Positions 17,454 to 27,694 are shown, counted from the first letter of the stretch. The stretch is 64,000 nucleotides of DNA from Clostridia bacterium (GCA_017510825.1 JAFWMA010000002.1:1-64000); one strand, 5' to 3'. The notes: generated from the sequence alone by a model not told the origin. Translations and numbers: made by a program.

Positions 17454-17612
17454 ATGTATTTGGGGACACCTTCCAAATGCATCATTTTTTTATGCTTTTA
17501 GGAACACCTTCCGAATACATTATTTTATTAATCCACATTTTATGATATAATTGTGGAAAAGTGAAATTGAAACCTTTTAACAATTATGTTTATAAAAAAC
17601 ACCTTTCAAAAG
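17454..17612. repeat. Three GTGTCCCC-family repeat units
   Basis: Full units at 17454-17482 (ATTTGGGGACACCTTCC) and 17492-17520, and a degenerate half-unit at about 17591-17612, lie in the 380-nt non-coding gap between the TelA-like gene and the transposase. Confidence 0.65.
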
Positions 17613-17629
17613 CAACAATATTAGTTTTA

Positions 17630-18478
17630 TGTCAAAGGGGCCGGGGCAATTTGACAGCAAAAAGATAACAATACATACAAAATTCGACACATTTTTTTAA
17701 TAGAATAATATATAATATGAGATATTTATTCTCATATTATTTTTTTTCAAAGGAGTTTTTTCTATGTCACGTGTTCCAAGAATGTATTTAAATACAGAAT
17801 ATTTTCATATAATAACACAAGGAATTAATAAGAATTATATTTTTAATGAAAGTACAGATATAAAATTATATATTAAAAAAATGTATGAATTGAAAAACAA
17901 ATATAATATTAAAATAATTGCATATTGTATAATGAATAACCATGCACATATTTTAATTAATTCAAAAACAATTAATAATCTAAGTAAATATATGCATGAT
18001 TTAAATACAATATATGCATGTTATTATAATAAAAAATATAAGAGAATAGGATATGTATTTAGAGATAGATATAAAGCAGAGGGAATTTATAGTGAAAAAC
18101 ATTTGTATAACTGCATCAATTATATTTATAATAATCCTGTAAAAGCAAAAATTTGCTGCAAACCTGAAGATTATTTGTATTCGAATTACAAAAAAATAAA
18201 AAGTGTAAATATAAACAATGAATATGCTTTTATGGATATTGATGAAGATACAAGCGATACATGTAACTCAATAATAAATAAGTACTTAAATGAAAATAAT
18301 TGTAGTATAGAAGAATTAAAGAAAAATAAGCAAAAATTGTATAGCCTAATAGTATTACTAAAAAAAGATTATAAAATATCATTACGAAATATAGCAATGA
18401 CTTTAAACATAAATAGGGAAACTGTAAGAAAATTATTTAATCAGAAATAGTGTCAAATTGCCCCGGCCCCTTTGACAG
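17630..18478 (+). mobile_element. RAYT (Y1 transposase) element with inverted terminal palindromes
   Basis: Two 28-nt near-palindromes, starting TGTCAAA and ending TTTGACAG around a GGGGCCGGGG core, lie at 17630-17657 and, inverted, at 18451-18478. They enclose one transposase gene. This is the usual layout of REP-associated tyrosine transposases. The right terminus abuts a truncated DnaC-like gene. Confidence 0.8.
17764..18450 (+). CDS. REP-associated tyrosine transposase (Y1_Tnp / RAYT)
   Basis: A 228-residue protein. It has the HUH motif HAHILI (about residues 60-65), a conserved FRDRYKAEGI segment and YNCINYIYNNPVKA around the catalytic Tyr region (about 117-130). C-terminal residues 175-228 form a helix-turn-helix (YKISLRNIAMTLNINRETVRKL). 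RAYTs cut and rejoin single-stranded DNA at REP palindromes. The flanking palindromes are its probable substrates. The GTGTCCCC palindromes elsewhere differ in sequence and would need another RAYT. Confidence 0.88.
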   Translation: MSRVPRMYLNTEYFHIITQGINKNYIFNESTDIKLYIKKMYELKNKYNIKIIAYCIMNNHAHILINSKTINNLSKYMHDLNTIYACYYNKKYKRIGYVFRDRYKAEGIYSEKHLYNCINYIYNNPVKAKICCKPEDYLYSNYKKIKSVNINNEYAFMDIDEDTSDTCNSIINKYLNENNCSIEELKKNKQKLYSLIVLLKKDYKISLRNIAMTLNINRETVRKLFNQK

Positions 18479-19031
18479 AAATCTAATAAACAGAATTTAC
18501 AAAGAAAACTATGTTGGAAGAAATATTCAAAATATGAATTTTGAAAACTTCTATTCAGATCAAAATAATAAATATGCAGTAAAAGTTGCTAACGATTTTA
18601 CAAATAAAAGTAAAACAAATATGCAATCCAACGGACTGATAATAACAGGCAAGTCAGGAGTTGGAAAAAAGCATTTAGCAGGTGCCATTGCAAACAAGTT
18701 AATTGAAGATGATAAGATAGTTTTAATGGGGAGATTAACAACTTTATTAGACATGATAAAAGAAACTTTTAGAGATGATACTAAGTCTGAAAATGAATTA
18801 ATTGAACTATATTCCAATGTAGATATGATAATAATTGATGATTTGGGAACAGAAAGAATAAGCAGTTGGGCACTAGAAAAACTGTACACGATTATCCAAA
18901 ACAGGTGCGAAAAAGGATTACCAATTATTATAACAACAAGGTTTAATAAGCAAGGATTAATTGAGAGATTTAGTTATAGTAACGACAAAGATTTAGCAGA
19001 TGCAACAATCTCAAAATTGTATCAAATGTGA
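18450..19031 (+). pseudogene. Truncated DnaC/IstB-like ATPase
   Basis: An open frame of 193 codons whose first nine come from the transposon terminal palindrome (GTG 18450). From about residue 12 it matches DnaC-like helicase loaders: Walker A ITGKSGVGKKHLAGAI (GK-K in place of GKT), DMIIIDDLGTE as Walker B, and an IIITTRFN sensor-1 segment. The N-terminal domain is missing and the C-terminus stops at KLYQM, short of the usual end. The Walker A change and both losses suggest it no longer works as a loader. It was probably cut by RAYT insertion. Confidence 0.65.
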
Positions 19032-19146
19032 TATGGAATAACACTAAAAGAAATGAAAAAAGAGTTAGTATAAAGTCGGAAAACTTAATAATACTAACCC
19101 TATCAAGTTAAATATATTTTAATATAAAACTAAAAAAATGTAAATA

Positions 19147-19180
19147 AAAAGTATCTAAATTGAAAATTTAGGTACTTTTT
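19147..19180 (+). terminator. Intrinsic terminator
   Basis: AAAAGTATCTAAAT and ATTTAGGTACTTTTT pair around a short loop. The rest of 19032-19471 holds only a short open stretch (about 19252-19360) without a start or recognisable family, and the AT-rich promoter region of hsdM. Confidence 0.65.
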
Positions 19181-19471
19181 ATGATTTATAAGAACATTTA
19201 TAGAAACTTTTTTGTACATAAACTGATACATTAAAAATAAGAAAAAGAGATTTTAACCTAGCAAGCAATGAACTTGGAAGATCGAAAATTTTGCTCTGCT
19301 CAAATTCAATTCAATGGGATAAAATCCTAATCCCTTTTGGAGAAGAAAAAATGTTTTAAAAAAAGTATGATAATAGTAAAGCAAATTTGCTTGAATTTAT
19401 TGAGAAAAATGTCGATTTATGATATAAAATATAATAGAGTTTTTATAAGTGATAATTGAAAGGGTGATAGA

Positions 19472-20977
19472 ATGAATAGTGAACAAGAATTACAAAACTT
19501 AGAAAAGAAATTATATGCTGCTGCAGATAAGATGAGAGGTGCTGTTCCAGTATCAAGTTATAAATTTATAGTATTAGGATTAATCTTCTTAAAATACATT
19601 TCAGATTCGTTTGAAGAAAGATACAATCAATTAGTTGCTGATGGCGATGGAATGGAAGAAGATAGAGATTCATATACAATGGATAATATTTTCTATGTTC
19701 CTGCAAAAGCTAGATGGGAATATCTAAATGCTCATTCAAAAGATCATAATATAGGACAACTTATTGATGAAGCTTTAGACGAAATAGAAAAAGAAAACCC
19801 TACATTAAAAGGAGTTTTAATTAAAGAATATAATAGTCCAGATTATAGAAATGTTAATCTTGGAGAATTAATAGATTTATTTACTAATATAAAAATTGGT
19901 AGTAAAGAAGCTCAAGATAAAGATATTTTAGGAAGAATATATGAATACTTTTTAGGACAATTTGCATCTAATGAATTACAAAAAGGTGGAGAATTCTATA
20001 CACCTGCTTGTTTAGTTAGAACAATGGTTGAAATAATAGAGCCATTTAAAGGAAGAGTATATGATCCTGCTTGTGGTTCAGGTGGTATGTTTGTACAAAG
20101 TACTAAGTTTATTGAAAGACATCAAGGTAAAGTACAAGACTTAGCGATATATGGACAAGAAAAAAATCCTACAACTTGGAAATTAGCTAAAATGAATTTA
20201 GCAATTAGAAGTTTAAACGGAGATTTAGGAAAATTTGCAGATGATACTTTTCAAAATGATTTGCATAAAGGCTTAAAGGCAGACTACGTCCTTGCCAATC
20301 CTCCTTTTAACATCAGCGATTGGGGACAAGAAAAGTTATTACAAGATCCTAGATGGAGATATGGTATTCCACCAAAAGGAAATGCTAATATGGCATGGGT
20401 TGAACATATGATAGATAAATTATCTATGAAAGGAAAAGCAGCAATTATATTAGCAAATGGTGCCCTATCTTCTGATACTTCAGGTGAAGGAGATATTAGA
20501 AAGAATATATTAGAAACAGATTTAGTTGATTGTATTTTAGCAATGCCTTCGAACTTATTCTATACAGTTACTATTCCTTGTAGTATATGGATATTAAATA
20601 GAGATAAGAAACAAAAAGGAAAGACTTTATTTATAGATGCTAGAAATTTTGGAACGATGGTTACTAGAAAATTAAGAGAATTATCAGAAGAAGATATCTT
20701 AAAAATAGCAGGTACATATCATCAATTTGTAAATGATGACAACTATGAAGATGTTGCAGGATATTGTAAAGCAGCTACAATTGATGAAATCAAAGAAAAT
20801 AATTATACATTAGCACCTGGCAGATATGTTGGAACAGAGGGACCAACAGATGATGGAATACCTTTTGAAGAAAAGATGAAAACTATAACATCAGAACTAA
20901 AGAATCAATTTGAAGAGTCTCACAAGTTAGAGGAAGAAATAAAGAGGAACTTGGAGGCAATAGGGTATGGAATATAG
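19472..20977 (+). CDS. hsdM: Type I restriction-modification methyltransferase subunit
   Basis: A 501-residue adenine-N6 methyltransferase subunit. An N-terminal helical HsdM_N domain (MRGAVPVSSYKFIVLGLIFLKYISD, residues 18-45) precedes the catalytic domain: SAM motif YDPACGSGGMFVQS (about 197) and catalytic NPPF in DYVLANPPFNISDW (about 275). It works with HsdS to methylate host DNA and with HsdR to cut unmodified DNA. The ribosome binding site is AAAGGG. It overlaps hsdS by 11 nt. Confidence 0.95.
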   Translation: MNSEQELQNLEKKLYAAADKMRGAVPVSSYKFIVLGLIFLKYISDSFEERYNQLVADGDGMEEDRDSYTMDNIFYVPAKARWEYLNAHSKDHNIGQLIDEALDEIEKENPTLKGVLIKEYNSPDYRNVNLGELIDLFTNIKIGSKEAQDKDILGRIYEYFLGQFASNELQKGGEFYTPACLVRTMVEIIEPFKGRVYDPACGSGGMFVQSTKFIERHQGKVQDLAIYGQEKNPTTWKLAKMNLAIRSLNGDLGKFADDTFQNDLHKGLKADYVLANPPFNISDWGQEKLLQDPRWRYGIPPKGNANMAWVEHMIDKLSMKGKAAIILANGALSSDTSGEGDIRKNILETDLVDCILAMPSNLFYTVTIPCSIWILNRDKKQKGKTLFIDARNFGTMVTRKLRELSEEDILKIAGTYHQFVNDDNYEDVAGYCKAATIDEIKENNYTLAPGRYVGTEGPTDDGIPFEEKMKTITSELKNQFEESHKLEEEIKRNLEAIGYGI

Positions 20978-22112
20978 ATTAAAAGATATTGTCAGTTTTA
21001 AACCAGGATATGCATTTAAAACAGCACAAATGGGAGAAGAAGGAATAAACTTAATAAAAATAAAATCTCTTAAAAATAATATAATAATTTTTGAAAATAA
21101 TAACACAAAAGTTAAAGAAAACGAGAGTTTGAAAGACTATTTAATATATAAAAACGATATATTGATGGCTTTAACAGGTGACCCAGTAAATAAAGGAAGT
21201 TATGAAACTTGGGTGGGAAGAACTAGCAGATATATGTACGATAATTGTGCATACTTAAATCAAAGAATATGCAAGCTTATACCAAATGAGCAAATTATAA
21301 ACAAGAGTTATTTATATTATTGGCTAATTCAGCATAATAAAACTTATGAAATAGCATCTTTATGCCATGGTAGTGCTAATCAAGCTAATATTTCTCATAA
21401 AGATATTGGGGAATTGAGAATAGATTTGCCTGATTTAAAATTGCAAACTAAAACGGCTAATATTTTAGATGATATTAATAAAAAAATAGAATTAAATAAT
21501 CAGATAAATGATAATTTGCTTAATTTGATACAATCTTTGTATATCGAGAAGATTAAAAATAATAATGATGATATATTTGAAGAAAAAACTCTAGATGAAT
21601 TCTGTAATATTTTTACCGGTAAGAAAAATGCAAATGCAAGTGTAGATAATGGACAGTATAAATTCTTTACTTGTGCGCCAGAGCCATTAAATATTAATAC
21701 ATATATTTATGATGGACCTGCGATTATTGTGGCCGGAAATGGCGCATATACAGGAAGGACAACTTTTTTTAATGGAAAATTTGATTTGTATCAGAGAACA
21801 TATGGAATAACTACCTTAGAAGATAATGATTACATATATTTATTATATGCCATGGTATATAATGATTTGCAAAATGATATTATGGGAGGAACTCATGGTT
21901 CAGCTATTCCATATATTGTATTTAATGATATTGCTAAATTTAAAGTGAAATATAACGAAAATATTTTCAAAACTTTATCTAATCAAATTAAGTCATTATT
22001 AATTAAAATAAAAAGCAATGAATTAGAAAATGAATCATTAATTCAATTAAGAGATACATTATTACCAAAGCTAATGAATGGAGAAATAGATTTAGATAAA
22101 GTAGAAATATGA
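20967..22112 (+). CDS. hsdS: Type I restriction-modification specificity subunit
   Basis: A 381-residue protein with two target recognition domains (residues about 1-150 and 205-340). Each is followed by a conserved helix: LPDLKLQTKTANILDDINKK at about 152, and a final helix ending RDTLLPKLMNGEIDLDKV. It recognises the two halves of the DNA site. It directly follows hsdM and precedes the abiH gene by 19 nt. Confidence 0.93.
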   Translation: MEYRLKDIVSFKPGYAFKTAQMGEEGINLIKIKSLKNNIIIFENNNTKVKENESLKDYLIYKNDILMALTGDPVNKGSYETWVGRTSRYMYDNCAYLNQRICKLIPNEQIINKSYLYYWLIQHNKTYEIASLCHGSANQANISHKDIGELRIDLPDLKLQTKTANILDDINKKIELNNQINDNLLNLIQSLYIEKIKNNNDDIFEEKTLDEFCNIFTGKKNANASVDNGQYKFFTCAPEPLNINTYIYDGPAIIVAGNGAYTGRTTFFNGKFDLYQRTYGITTLEDNDYIYLLYAMVYNDLQNDIMGGTHGSAIPYIVFNDIAKFKVKYNENIFKTLSNQIKSLLIKIKSNELENESLIQLRDTLLPKLMNGEIDLDKVEI

Positions 22113-22131
22113 TTAAAAGGAATATATAGGT

Positions 22132-23031
22132 ATGAGGAATTTGTTGATAGGAAATGGATTAAACTTAACGAACTATGAAATCAATTGTTTTTTAACTGTA
22201 AATAGTATTTATGAAAGGTTTAAAATTAATTTAATAAACTATTGGGAATTAATAAATAGATTATTTTATCAAGACAAGATGAATTTAGAAAAATTGATTG
22301 AAAAGCTAGATTCTTATGATAAAAAGGGAATAGAAGATATTGCAGGAATAGTTTTTCAATATGTGTATGAGCAAATAGAAATGAAAAGAAAATTTAACAA
22401 AAATGATAGTTATAGGCTAGTTGAAATTTTAGGAGAAATTTCAATAAAATCAATATTCTTTAAAGATGATAGTTTTAATATTCCTAAAATAACTAATGAC
22501 TATATCAACAAAATTTTAAATGATTATGATAATGTATTTACACTAAATTATATTGAAGATTGGGATAAAAATGGTAAAGTAGAATATTTACATGGAAATG
22601 TAAAAAAATACATAAATTCATATTGTGATATTTGCTCAAATGTTTTAATTTATAATAAAGAATATTGTACTTTCAGGAGTGGTAATTATATAAAAATTGA
22701 TTTTAAAGATATAGTTTTTATGCCAACAAATAATATTGTTGATAAATATAATTATATTATTGACGGATTATACCCAGGTAATGACTTGTTTCCTGCTGAA
22801 GATTTGTTTCCATACGGAGGAAGAGATATTTACAAAGATTTAAATAGTATTGATAATATTGAAATATTTGGTATGTCCCCATATGGAGACAAAGCAATAA
22901 TTGATAAAATCAAAAAAATAAAGAATAAGAAAATTTTTGTATATAATTTAGATGAGCGTGAGATTATTAAATGGAAAGAATATGGAATTGATAATTGCTT
23001 TATGGATTCAAGTAATTTTTTAACTGAATAA
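22132..23031 (+). CDS. AbiH family abortive-infection protein
   Basis: A 299-residue protein. It starts with NLLIGNGLNL, the nucleotide-binding-like motif of AbiH, followed by VFTLNYIEDWDKNGKVEYLHGN (about 140-162) and EIFGMSPYGDKAIID near the C-terminus, the three conserved family blocks. AbiH makes lactococci abort phage infection; the mechanism is unknown and the fold is predicted to be SIR2-like. Its place between hsdS and hsdR puts it in the restriction operon, as a second line of defence. Confidence 0.8.
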   Translation: MRNLLIGNGLNLTNYEINCFLTVNSIYERFKINLINYWELINRLFYQDKMNLEKLIEKLDSYDKKGIEDIAGIVFQYVYEQIEMKRKFNKNDSYRLVEILGEISIKSIFFKDDSFNIPKITNDYINKILNDYDNVFTLNYIEDWDKNGKVEYLHGNVKKYINSYCDICSNVLIYNKEYCTFRSGNYIKIDFKDIVFMPTNNIVDKYNYIIDGLYPGNDLFPAEDLFPYGGRDIYKDLNSIDNIEIFGMSPYGDKAIIDKIKKIKNKKIFVYNLDEREIIKWKEYGIDNCFMDSSNFLTE

Positions 23032-23054
23032 AAAGTTAGACAAATTGTGATTTT

Positions 23055-23633
23055 ATGGAGATAAATATGGATTTAAAAGAAAGACAAATTTTTAATTATT
23101 ATAAAAAAATTATTGAGAGCAATAATTTTACGAAAATGGAAATATATGGTTTTCTGATTTTTATGAGAAATTATATATATAATAAAAATTTACAATATAT
23201 TAAAGAATTTGCTGATTTAATTGCTCATAGGCAAAGAAATCAGGGATTGATTCAAAATGCAATAAAATCGGCTTTAGATGATAAATATAATGTAAATGGT
23301 AGCAATAAAATTATAGGATATAATGGACTAAATAAAACCGAATGGGAAAATGAATGGAAAAAATTAGCCATTGATAATAAAATAAAGATACTACCAAAAA
23401 CATTAAAAGAAATAACATTATGTATTTTTTCTTTATTACAGAGTGCAAAGTATTATTTGGAAGACAAAAATAAAAAAGATAACTTAGGAAAACAAATTGG
23501 AAAAGTTAGTTTATTATTTGATAGTAAAAATGATTCAATATGTTTAGCTACAACGGAAGGACACAATGATAGTGTGTATATTGTTTTTGCTCTATTTGAT
23601 GGATATAAAATAAATAATAATTATAATATATAA
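23055..23633 (+). CDS. Hypothetical defence-island protein
   Basis: A 192-residue soluble protein, mostly helical at first (FADLIAHRQRNQGLIQNAI at about 55-73), then a beta-rich end (VSLLFDSKNDSICLATTEGHND). No family recognised. The conserved-looking AHRxR segment could be catalytic (speculative). ATG 23067 may be the better start. It lies between abiH and hsdR, so a defence role is likely from context only. Confidence 0.55.
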   Translation: MEINMDLKERQIFNYYKKIIESNNFTKMEIYGFLIFMRNYIYNKNLQYIKEFADLIAHRQRNQGLIQNAIKSALDDKYNVNGSNKIIGYNGLNKTEWENEWKKLAIDNKIKILPKTLKEITLCIFSLLQSAKYYLEDKNKKDNLGKQIGKVSLLFDSKNDSICLATTEGHNDSVYIVFALFDGYKINNNYNI

Positions 23634-23950
23634 GACTCTCTAACTAAAAAGGTGGCTGTTACATATAGAGAAAAGGGGCAGTTAAAATTAAAATATAAAG
23701 ATAAAATAATAGTTGAAGATGTATTGTAAGGAGCAAAATGAATAATTAATTCAGATAACATAAAACAAAAAAGTATTGCAAAAATGCTATTGAAGATTCA
23801 GAAAATAAATTTCTAATGAGAGTGACTTTATTTTATTTTCAATATTGTATTCAATGGCACAAAAATATAGTAACTATAAGAATAATAGTACAGAAATGTT
23901 TGAAAACTTTATATGTGAATTTTCTTCAATAGGTCATTTAAAGAAATAGA
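23634..23950 (+). pseudogene. Remnants of one or two unknown genes
   Basis: Short open stretches without starts. One ends LKYKDKIIVEDVL at about 23730. Another (about 23820-23949) reads YSMAQKYSNYKNNSTEMFENF before a stop. The base style matches the island. They look like decayed genes; no family recognised. Confidence 0.35.
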
Positions 23951-23977
23951 ATAAAAAACAATTAGTAGAGGTTAAAA

Positions 23978-24658
23978 ATGGACAAGTTGTCAAATGAATT
24001 TAAAGATTCACTAATATCTAATACAGAAGATAGAATAGAAGATTATTTAGAGTTAGGAATTGATAGTTTTATAGATGATGGCATATTAAAAGATATTCCA
24101 ATTGTAAGTTCTATTGTAAGCGGCTTAAAAATAGCAAAAAATATTCATGATAGAAACTTATTAATGCAAACTATAACTTTCTTAAATGAATTAAATAATG
24201 GAACTATTAGCAAAGATAGATTGATTGCTTATAAAACTACAATAGAGACTAATCAACAAAAATGTGAAGATGAATTAGGCAGAGTTTTATTATATCTTAA
24301 TAGTTTTATGGATAAAGAAAAAAGTATAATGCTAGGTAAATTTTTTAAAGCATATGTAAATCAAATAATTAACTGGAATGAGTTTTGTGAGTATTCAGAA
24401 ATTGTTAATAGATTATTTATACAAGACATTCAGGTATTAAAAGAAATTTTTATTGATAATAAGGATATTATAGATGATTTTGACAATAGATATAGAATAG
24501 ATAGAATTGCTTCTATTGGGTTAGTAAATTTAAATTCTAGTTCAAGATATTATTCTGAAGATGAAGAACTTTTATTGGATAATTTTACAATTGCTAAGAC
24601 CGAAATATCAGAAAAATTTGTAAATATAATATTTAATCAGGGGGCAAATTATGTTTGA
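23978..24658 (+). CDS. Hypothetical helical protein coupled to hsdR
   Basis: A 226-residue helical protein. It includes a small hydrophobic-Gly segment ILKDIPIVSSIVSGLKIAKNI (about 38-58) that may touch membranes, and HDRNLLMQTITFLNELNNG. Similar short proteins occur in Firmicutes defence regions, but I cannot name the family. It overlaps hsdR by 8 nt, so the two are translated together. Confidence 0.55.
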   Translation: MDKLSNEFKDSLISNTEDRIEDYLELGIDSFIDDGILKDIPIVSSIVSGLKIAKNIHDRNLLMQTITFLNELNNGTISKDRLIAYKTTIETNQQKCEDELGRVLLYLNSFMDKEKSIMLGKFFKAYVNQIINWNEFCEYSEIVNRLFIQDIQVLKEIFIDNKDIIDDFDNRYRIDRIASIGLVNLNSSSRYYSEDEELLLDNFTIAKTEISEKFVNIIFNQGANYV

Positions 24659-27600
24659 TGAAGAAACACTTGAAAAAGTAACAATGGAACTATTATCAGA
24701 ATTAAACTATGAAACAATAAATGGATATGAGCTAGAAAGAGATAATTATTCTAATGTTATTTTAGATCAAGAATTAGAAAATAGTATTATCAGATTAAAT
24801 AAAGGAATATCTGATGATGAAATTAGAGAAGTAATTAGATTAATTAAAAATTTAGATAACAATAATACAATATTAAATAATAAGCAATTTACATCTTATT
24901 TATTAGAAGGTGTTAAAGTCCCTATAACTGAAAATGGTGCAACTCGATATAAAACAATTAGAATAATTGATTTTGATAATATTGATAAAAATAGTTTTAC
25001 AGCAATTAATCAATATACTATTGTTGAAGAAAGTGAAAAAAGACCCGACATAATTATATTCATTAATGGTATGCCTTTAATTGTAGCAGAGCTAAAAAGT
25101 ACAATAAGAGAAGATGTAAAACTTGAAGATGGATATAGACAATTAAAAGGATATCAAAATGTACATATCCCTTCCCTATTCTACTATAATCAATTCTTAA
25201 TAGTAAGTGATGGAGCACAAGCAAGAGCAGGAACAATAACAAGTCCATGGAGTAGATTCTCCGAATGGAAAAAAGTTGAAGATACAGATGAAGTAACTGA
25301 ACATATGCCTACTCACAATACTTTATTTAAAGGAATGCTTAGAAAAGACAGAGTATTAGACATTATTAGCAACTATATTCTATGGAGTGAAGATAATAAA
25401 ATATTAGCTGCATATCATCAATATTTTGGTGTAAAGAAAGCGATAGTAAGTACAATTAAAGCATTTGAGAATAAAACAGGTAAAGCAGGTATTTTATGGC
25501 ATACACAAGGATCAGGAAAAAGCTTTTCGATGGTATTCTATTCTAGTAATATGATTAAGATATTAAAAAATCCAAGTATTGTTGTTGTAACAGATAGAAA
25601 TGATTTGGATAATCAATTGTTTACTACATTTTCACATTGTGCGGAACATTTAAAACAAACACCAGTACAAATTGAAAGCAGACAAGATTTAAATGAAAAA
25701 TTAGAAAATAGAGTTTCAGGAGGAATATTTTTTACAACACTTCAAAAGTTTGAAGAAGAAACAGGATTATTTAGTAAAAGAGATGATATATTAGTTTTAG
25801 TTGATGAAGCACATAGAAGTCATTATGGAATAGATGCTACAATTAAATTTGATAGAGAGAAAATGATAGCATATAAAAAATATGGTACGGCAAAATATTT
25901 ACATGAAGCTTTTCCTAATGCTACATATATTGGATTCACAGGAACACCTGTTGAAACGGCAGATAAATCAACTTCAAATGTTTTCGGTAAAATAATTGAT
26001 GTTTATGATATGACACAAGCTATTCTTGATGGAGCAACAGTGCCAATTATGTATGAAAGCAGAATGGCAAGAGTTGGATTAAATCAAAAAATCCTTGATG
26101 AAATAGATGATTATTATACATATCTTGAAAGAGATGAAGGTATTGAAGATGAAATATTAAACCAATCTAAAAAAGAAATGGCTAAGATGCAGGAAATCAT
26201 TGAAGATCCTGACAGACTAGAATTGATAGTAAAAGATATAATAAAAGGTTATGAAGAAATAGAAAATTCGATAGCAAATAAAGCTATGGTAGTTGCATAT
26301 TCAAGAAAATCAGCATATACAATGTATAAGAAATTCTTAGAGTTAAGACCAGAATGGAAGAATAAAGTACATATGGTTATAACTGCTAATAATAAAGATG
26401 ACGAAGACATGCAAAAAGCAATTGGTTCAAGTAAAGATAAACATCAATTAGAAAAAGATTTTAAGGATGCCAATTCTGAATTTAAGATAGCAATAGTTGT
26501 TGATATGTGGCTTACAGGATTTGATGTTCCTCAACTTGGAACAATGTATGTTGATAAACCTATGAAAGCTCATAACTTAATGCAAGCAATTGCTAGGGTT
26601 AATAGAGTTTATAAAGACAAACAAGGCGGATTAATAGTAGATTATATAGGACTTAAAAGATGGTTAGTAGATGCATTAAAAACATATACTAAAAGAGATC
26701 AGGGCAAAATTGTTGACAATACTGAAATAGTAAAAGTATTAATGGATAAAATAGAACTTATTAGAAATATATTCCATGGATTTGAATATGGACATTTTGC
26801 TACAACAACTGATAGTGATAAATATGAGATTATAATGGCAGGTGCTAACTGGGTATTAAAAACAGATAAAATCAAAAAAGAATTTATGAAATATAGTTAT
26901 GATTGTAAAAGCCTTTATGCCCTATGTGCTGGGGAATTAGAGCAAACAGTAAAAGATGAAGTATTATTCTTTACATCAGTACGTTCGTTTATAACTAAAT
27001 TAAGTGGAGATGGGACAAGAATAGATATTAGCGAGATTAATTCACATGTTGCTGAAATGTTAGAAAGAGCAATACAAGATGACGAAATGTTACAAATCGG
27101 AGAAGTACATAATAGTAATCAAATAATGCTTTTAAGTGATGAATTAATGAGTAAAATTGCTAAAATGCAGAAAAAGAATATAGCTGTTGAAATATTAAAC
27201 AGAGCATTGAAAGATTATGTAGAAAAGATTGGTAAGCAGAATATCGTTTTAATGGAAAAGTTTTCTACTAAATTTAAGAAAATAGCTGATACATATAATG
27301 AAAGAACAAGTGTTGAGGATATTGAAAAGATTATTCAAGAAATGATTAACTTGAAGAACGAGATTGAAAAAGAACTTGCTGCAGGAAATGAATACAATCT
27401 ATCTCCAGAAGAAAAAGCATTCTTTGATGCTTTAGGAAATGATCCTCAAATAAAAGAATTAATGAAAGATGAAACATTAGTAAAAATAGCTAAAGAGCTT
27501 GTAGATATTATAAATGATAATATGACTATTGATTGGGATATAAGAAAAGATGCTAGAGCTAGAATGAGATATGAAATAAAGAAACTACTTATAAAATATG

Positions 27601-27686
27601 ATTACCCTCCAATAAAAAGAGAAGATGCAGTTCAACTTGTAATTAAACAAGCAGAGTTAAAATGTAAAGGTGTGATTGAAAATTAA
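24651..27686 (+). CDS. hsdR: Type I restriction endonuclease/translocase subunit
   Basis: A 1011-residue motor subunit. The N-terminal nuclease domain has the PD-(D/E)xK-type site RPDIIIFINGMPLIVAELKS (about 128-147). SF2 translocase motifs follow: Walker A HTQGSGKSFSM (about 284), LVLVDEAHRSHYG (DEAH, about 383), YIGFTGTPVE (motif III) and MQAIARVNRVY (motif VI). A helical C-terminal region (about 750-1011) binds the HsdM/S core. No frameshift is seen; the system looks intact. Confidence 0.95.
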   Translation: MFDEETLEKVTMELLSELNYETINGYELERDNYSNVILDQELENSIIRLNKGISDDEIREVIRLIKNLDNNNTILNNKQFTSYLLEGVKVPITENGATRYKTIRIIDFDNIDKNSFTAINQYTIVEESEKRPDIIIFINGMPLIVAELKSTIREDVKLEDGYRQLKGYQNVHIPSLFYYNQFLIVSDGAQARAGTITSPWSRFSEWKKVEDTDEVTEHMPTHNTLFKGMLRKDRVLDIISNYILWSEDNKILAAYHQYFGVKKAIVSTIKAFENKTGKAGILWHTQGSGKSFSMVFYSSNMIKILKNPSIVVVTDRNDLDNQLFTTFSHCAEHLKQTPVQIESRQDLNEKLENRVSGGIFFTTLQKFEEETGLFSKRDDILVLVDEAHRSHYGIDATIKFDREKMIAYKKYGTAKYLHEAFPNATYIGFTGTPVETADKSTSNVFGKIIDVYDMTQAILDGATVPIMYESRMARVGLNQKILDEIDDYYTYLERDEGIEDEILNQSKKEMAKMQEIIEDPDRLELIVKDIIKGYEEIENSIANKAMVVAYSRKSAYTMYKKFLELRPEWKNKVHMVITANNKDDEDMQKAIGSSKDKHQLEKDFKDANSEFKIAIVVDMWLTGFDVPQLGTMYVDKPMKAHNLMQAIARVNRVYKDKQGGLIVDYIGLKRWLVDALKTYTKRDQGKIVDNTEIVKVLMDKIELIRNIFHGFEYGHFATTTDSDKYEIIMAGANWVLKTDKIKKEFMKYSYDCKSLYALCAGELEQTVKDEVLFFTSVRSFITKLSGDGTRIDISEINSHVAEMLERAIQDDEMLQIGEVHNSNQIMLLSDELMSKIAKMQKKNIAVEILNRALKDYVEKIGKQNIVLMEKFSTKFKKIADTYNERTSVEDIEKIIQEMINLKNEIEKELAAGNEYNLSPEEKAFFDALGNDPQIKELMKDETLVKIAKELVDIINDNMTIDWDIRKDARARMRYEIKKLLIKYDYPPIKREDAVQLVIKQAELKCKGVIEN

Positions 27687-27694
27687 TAAGTTAT

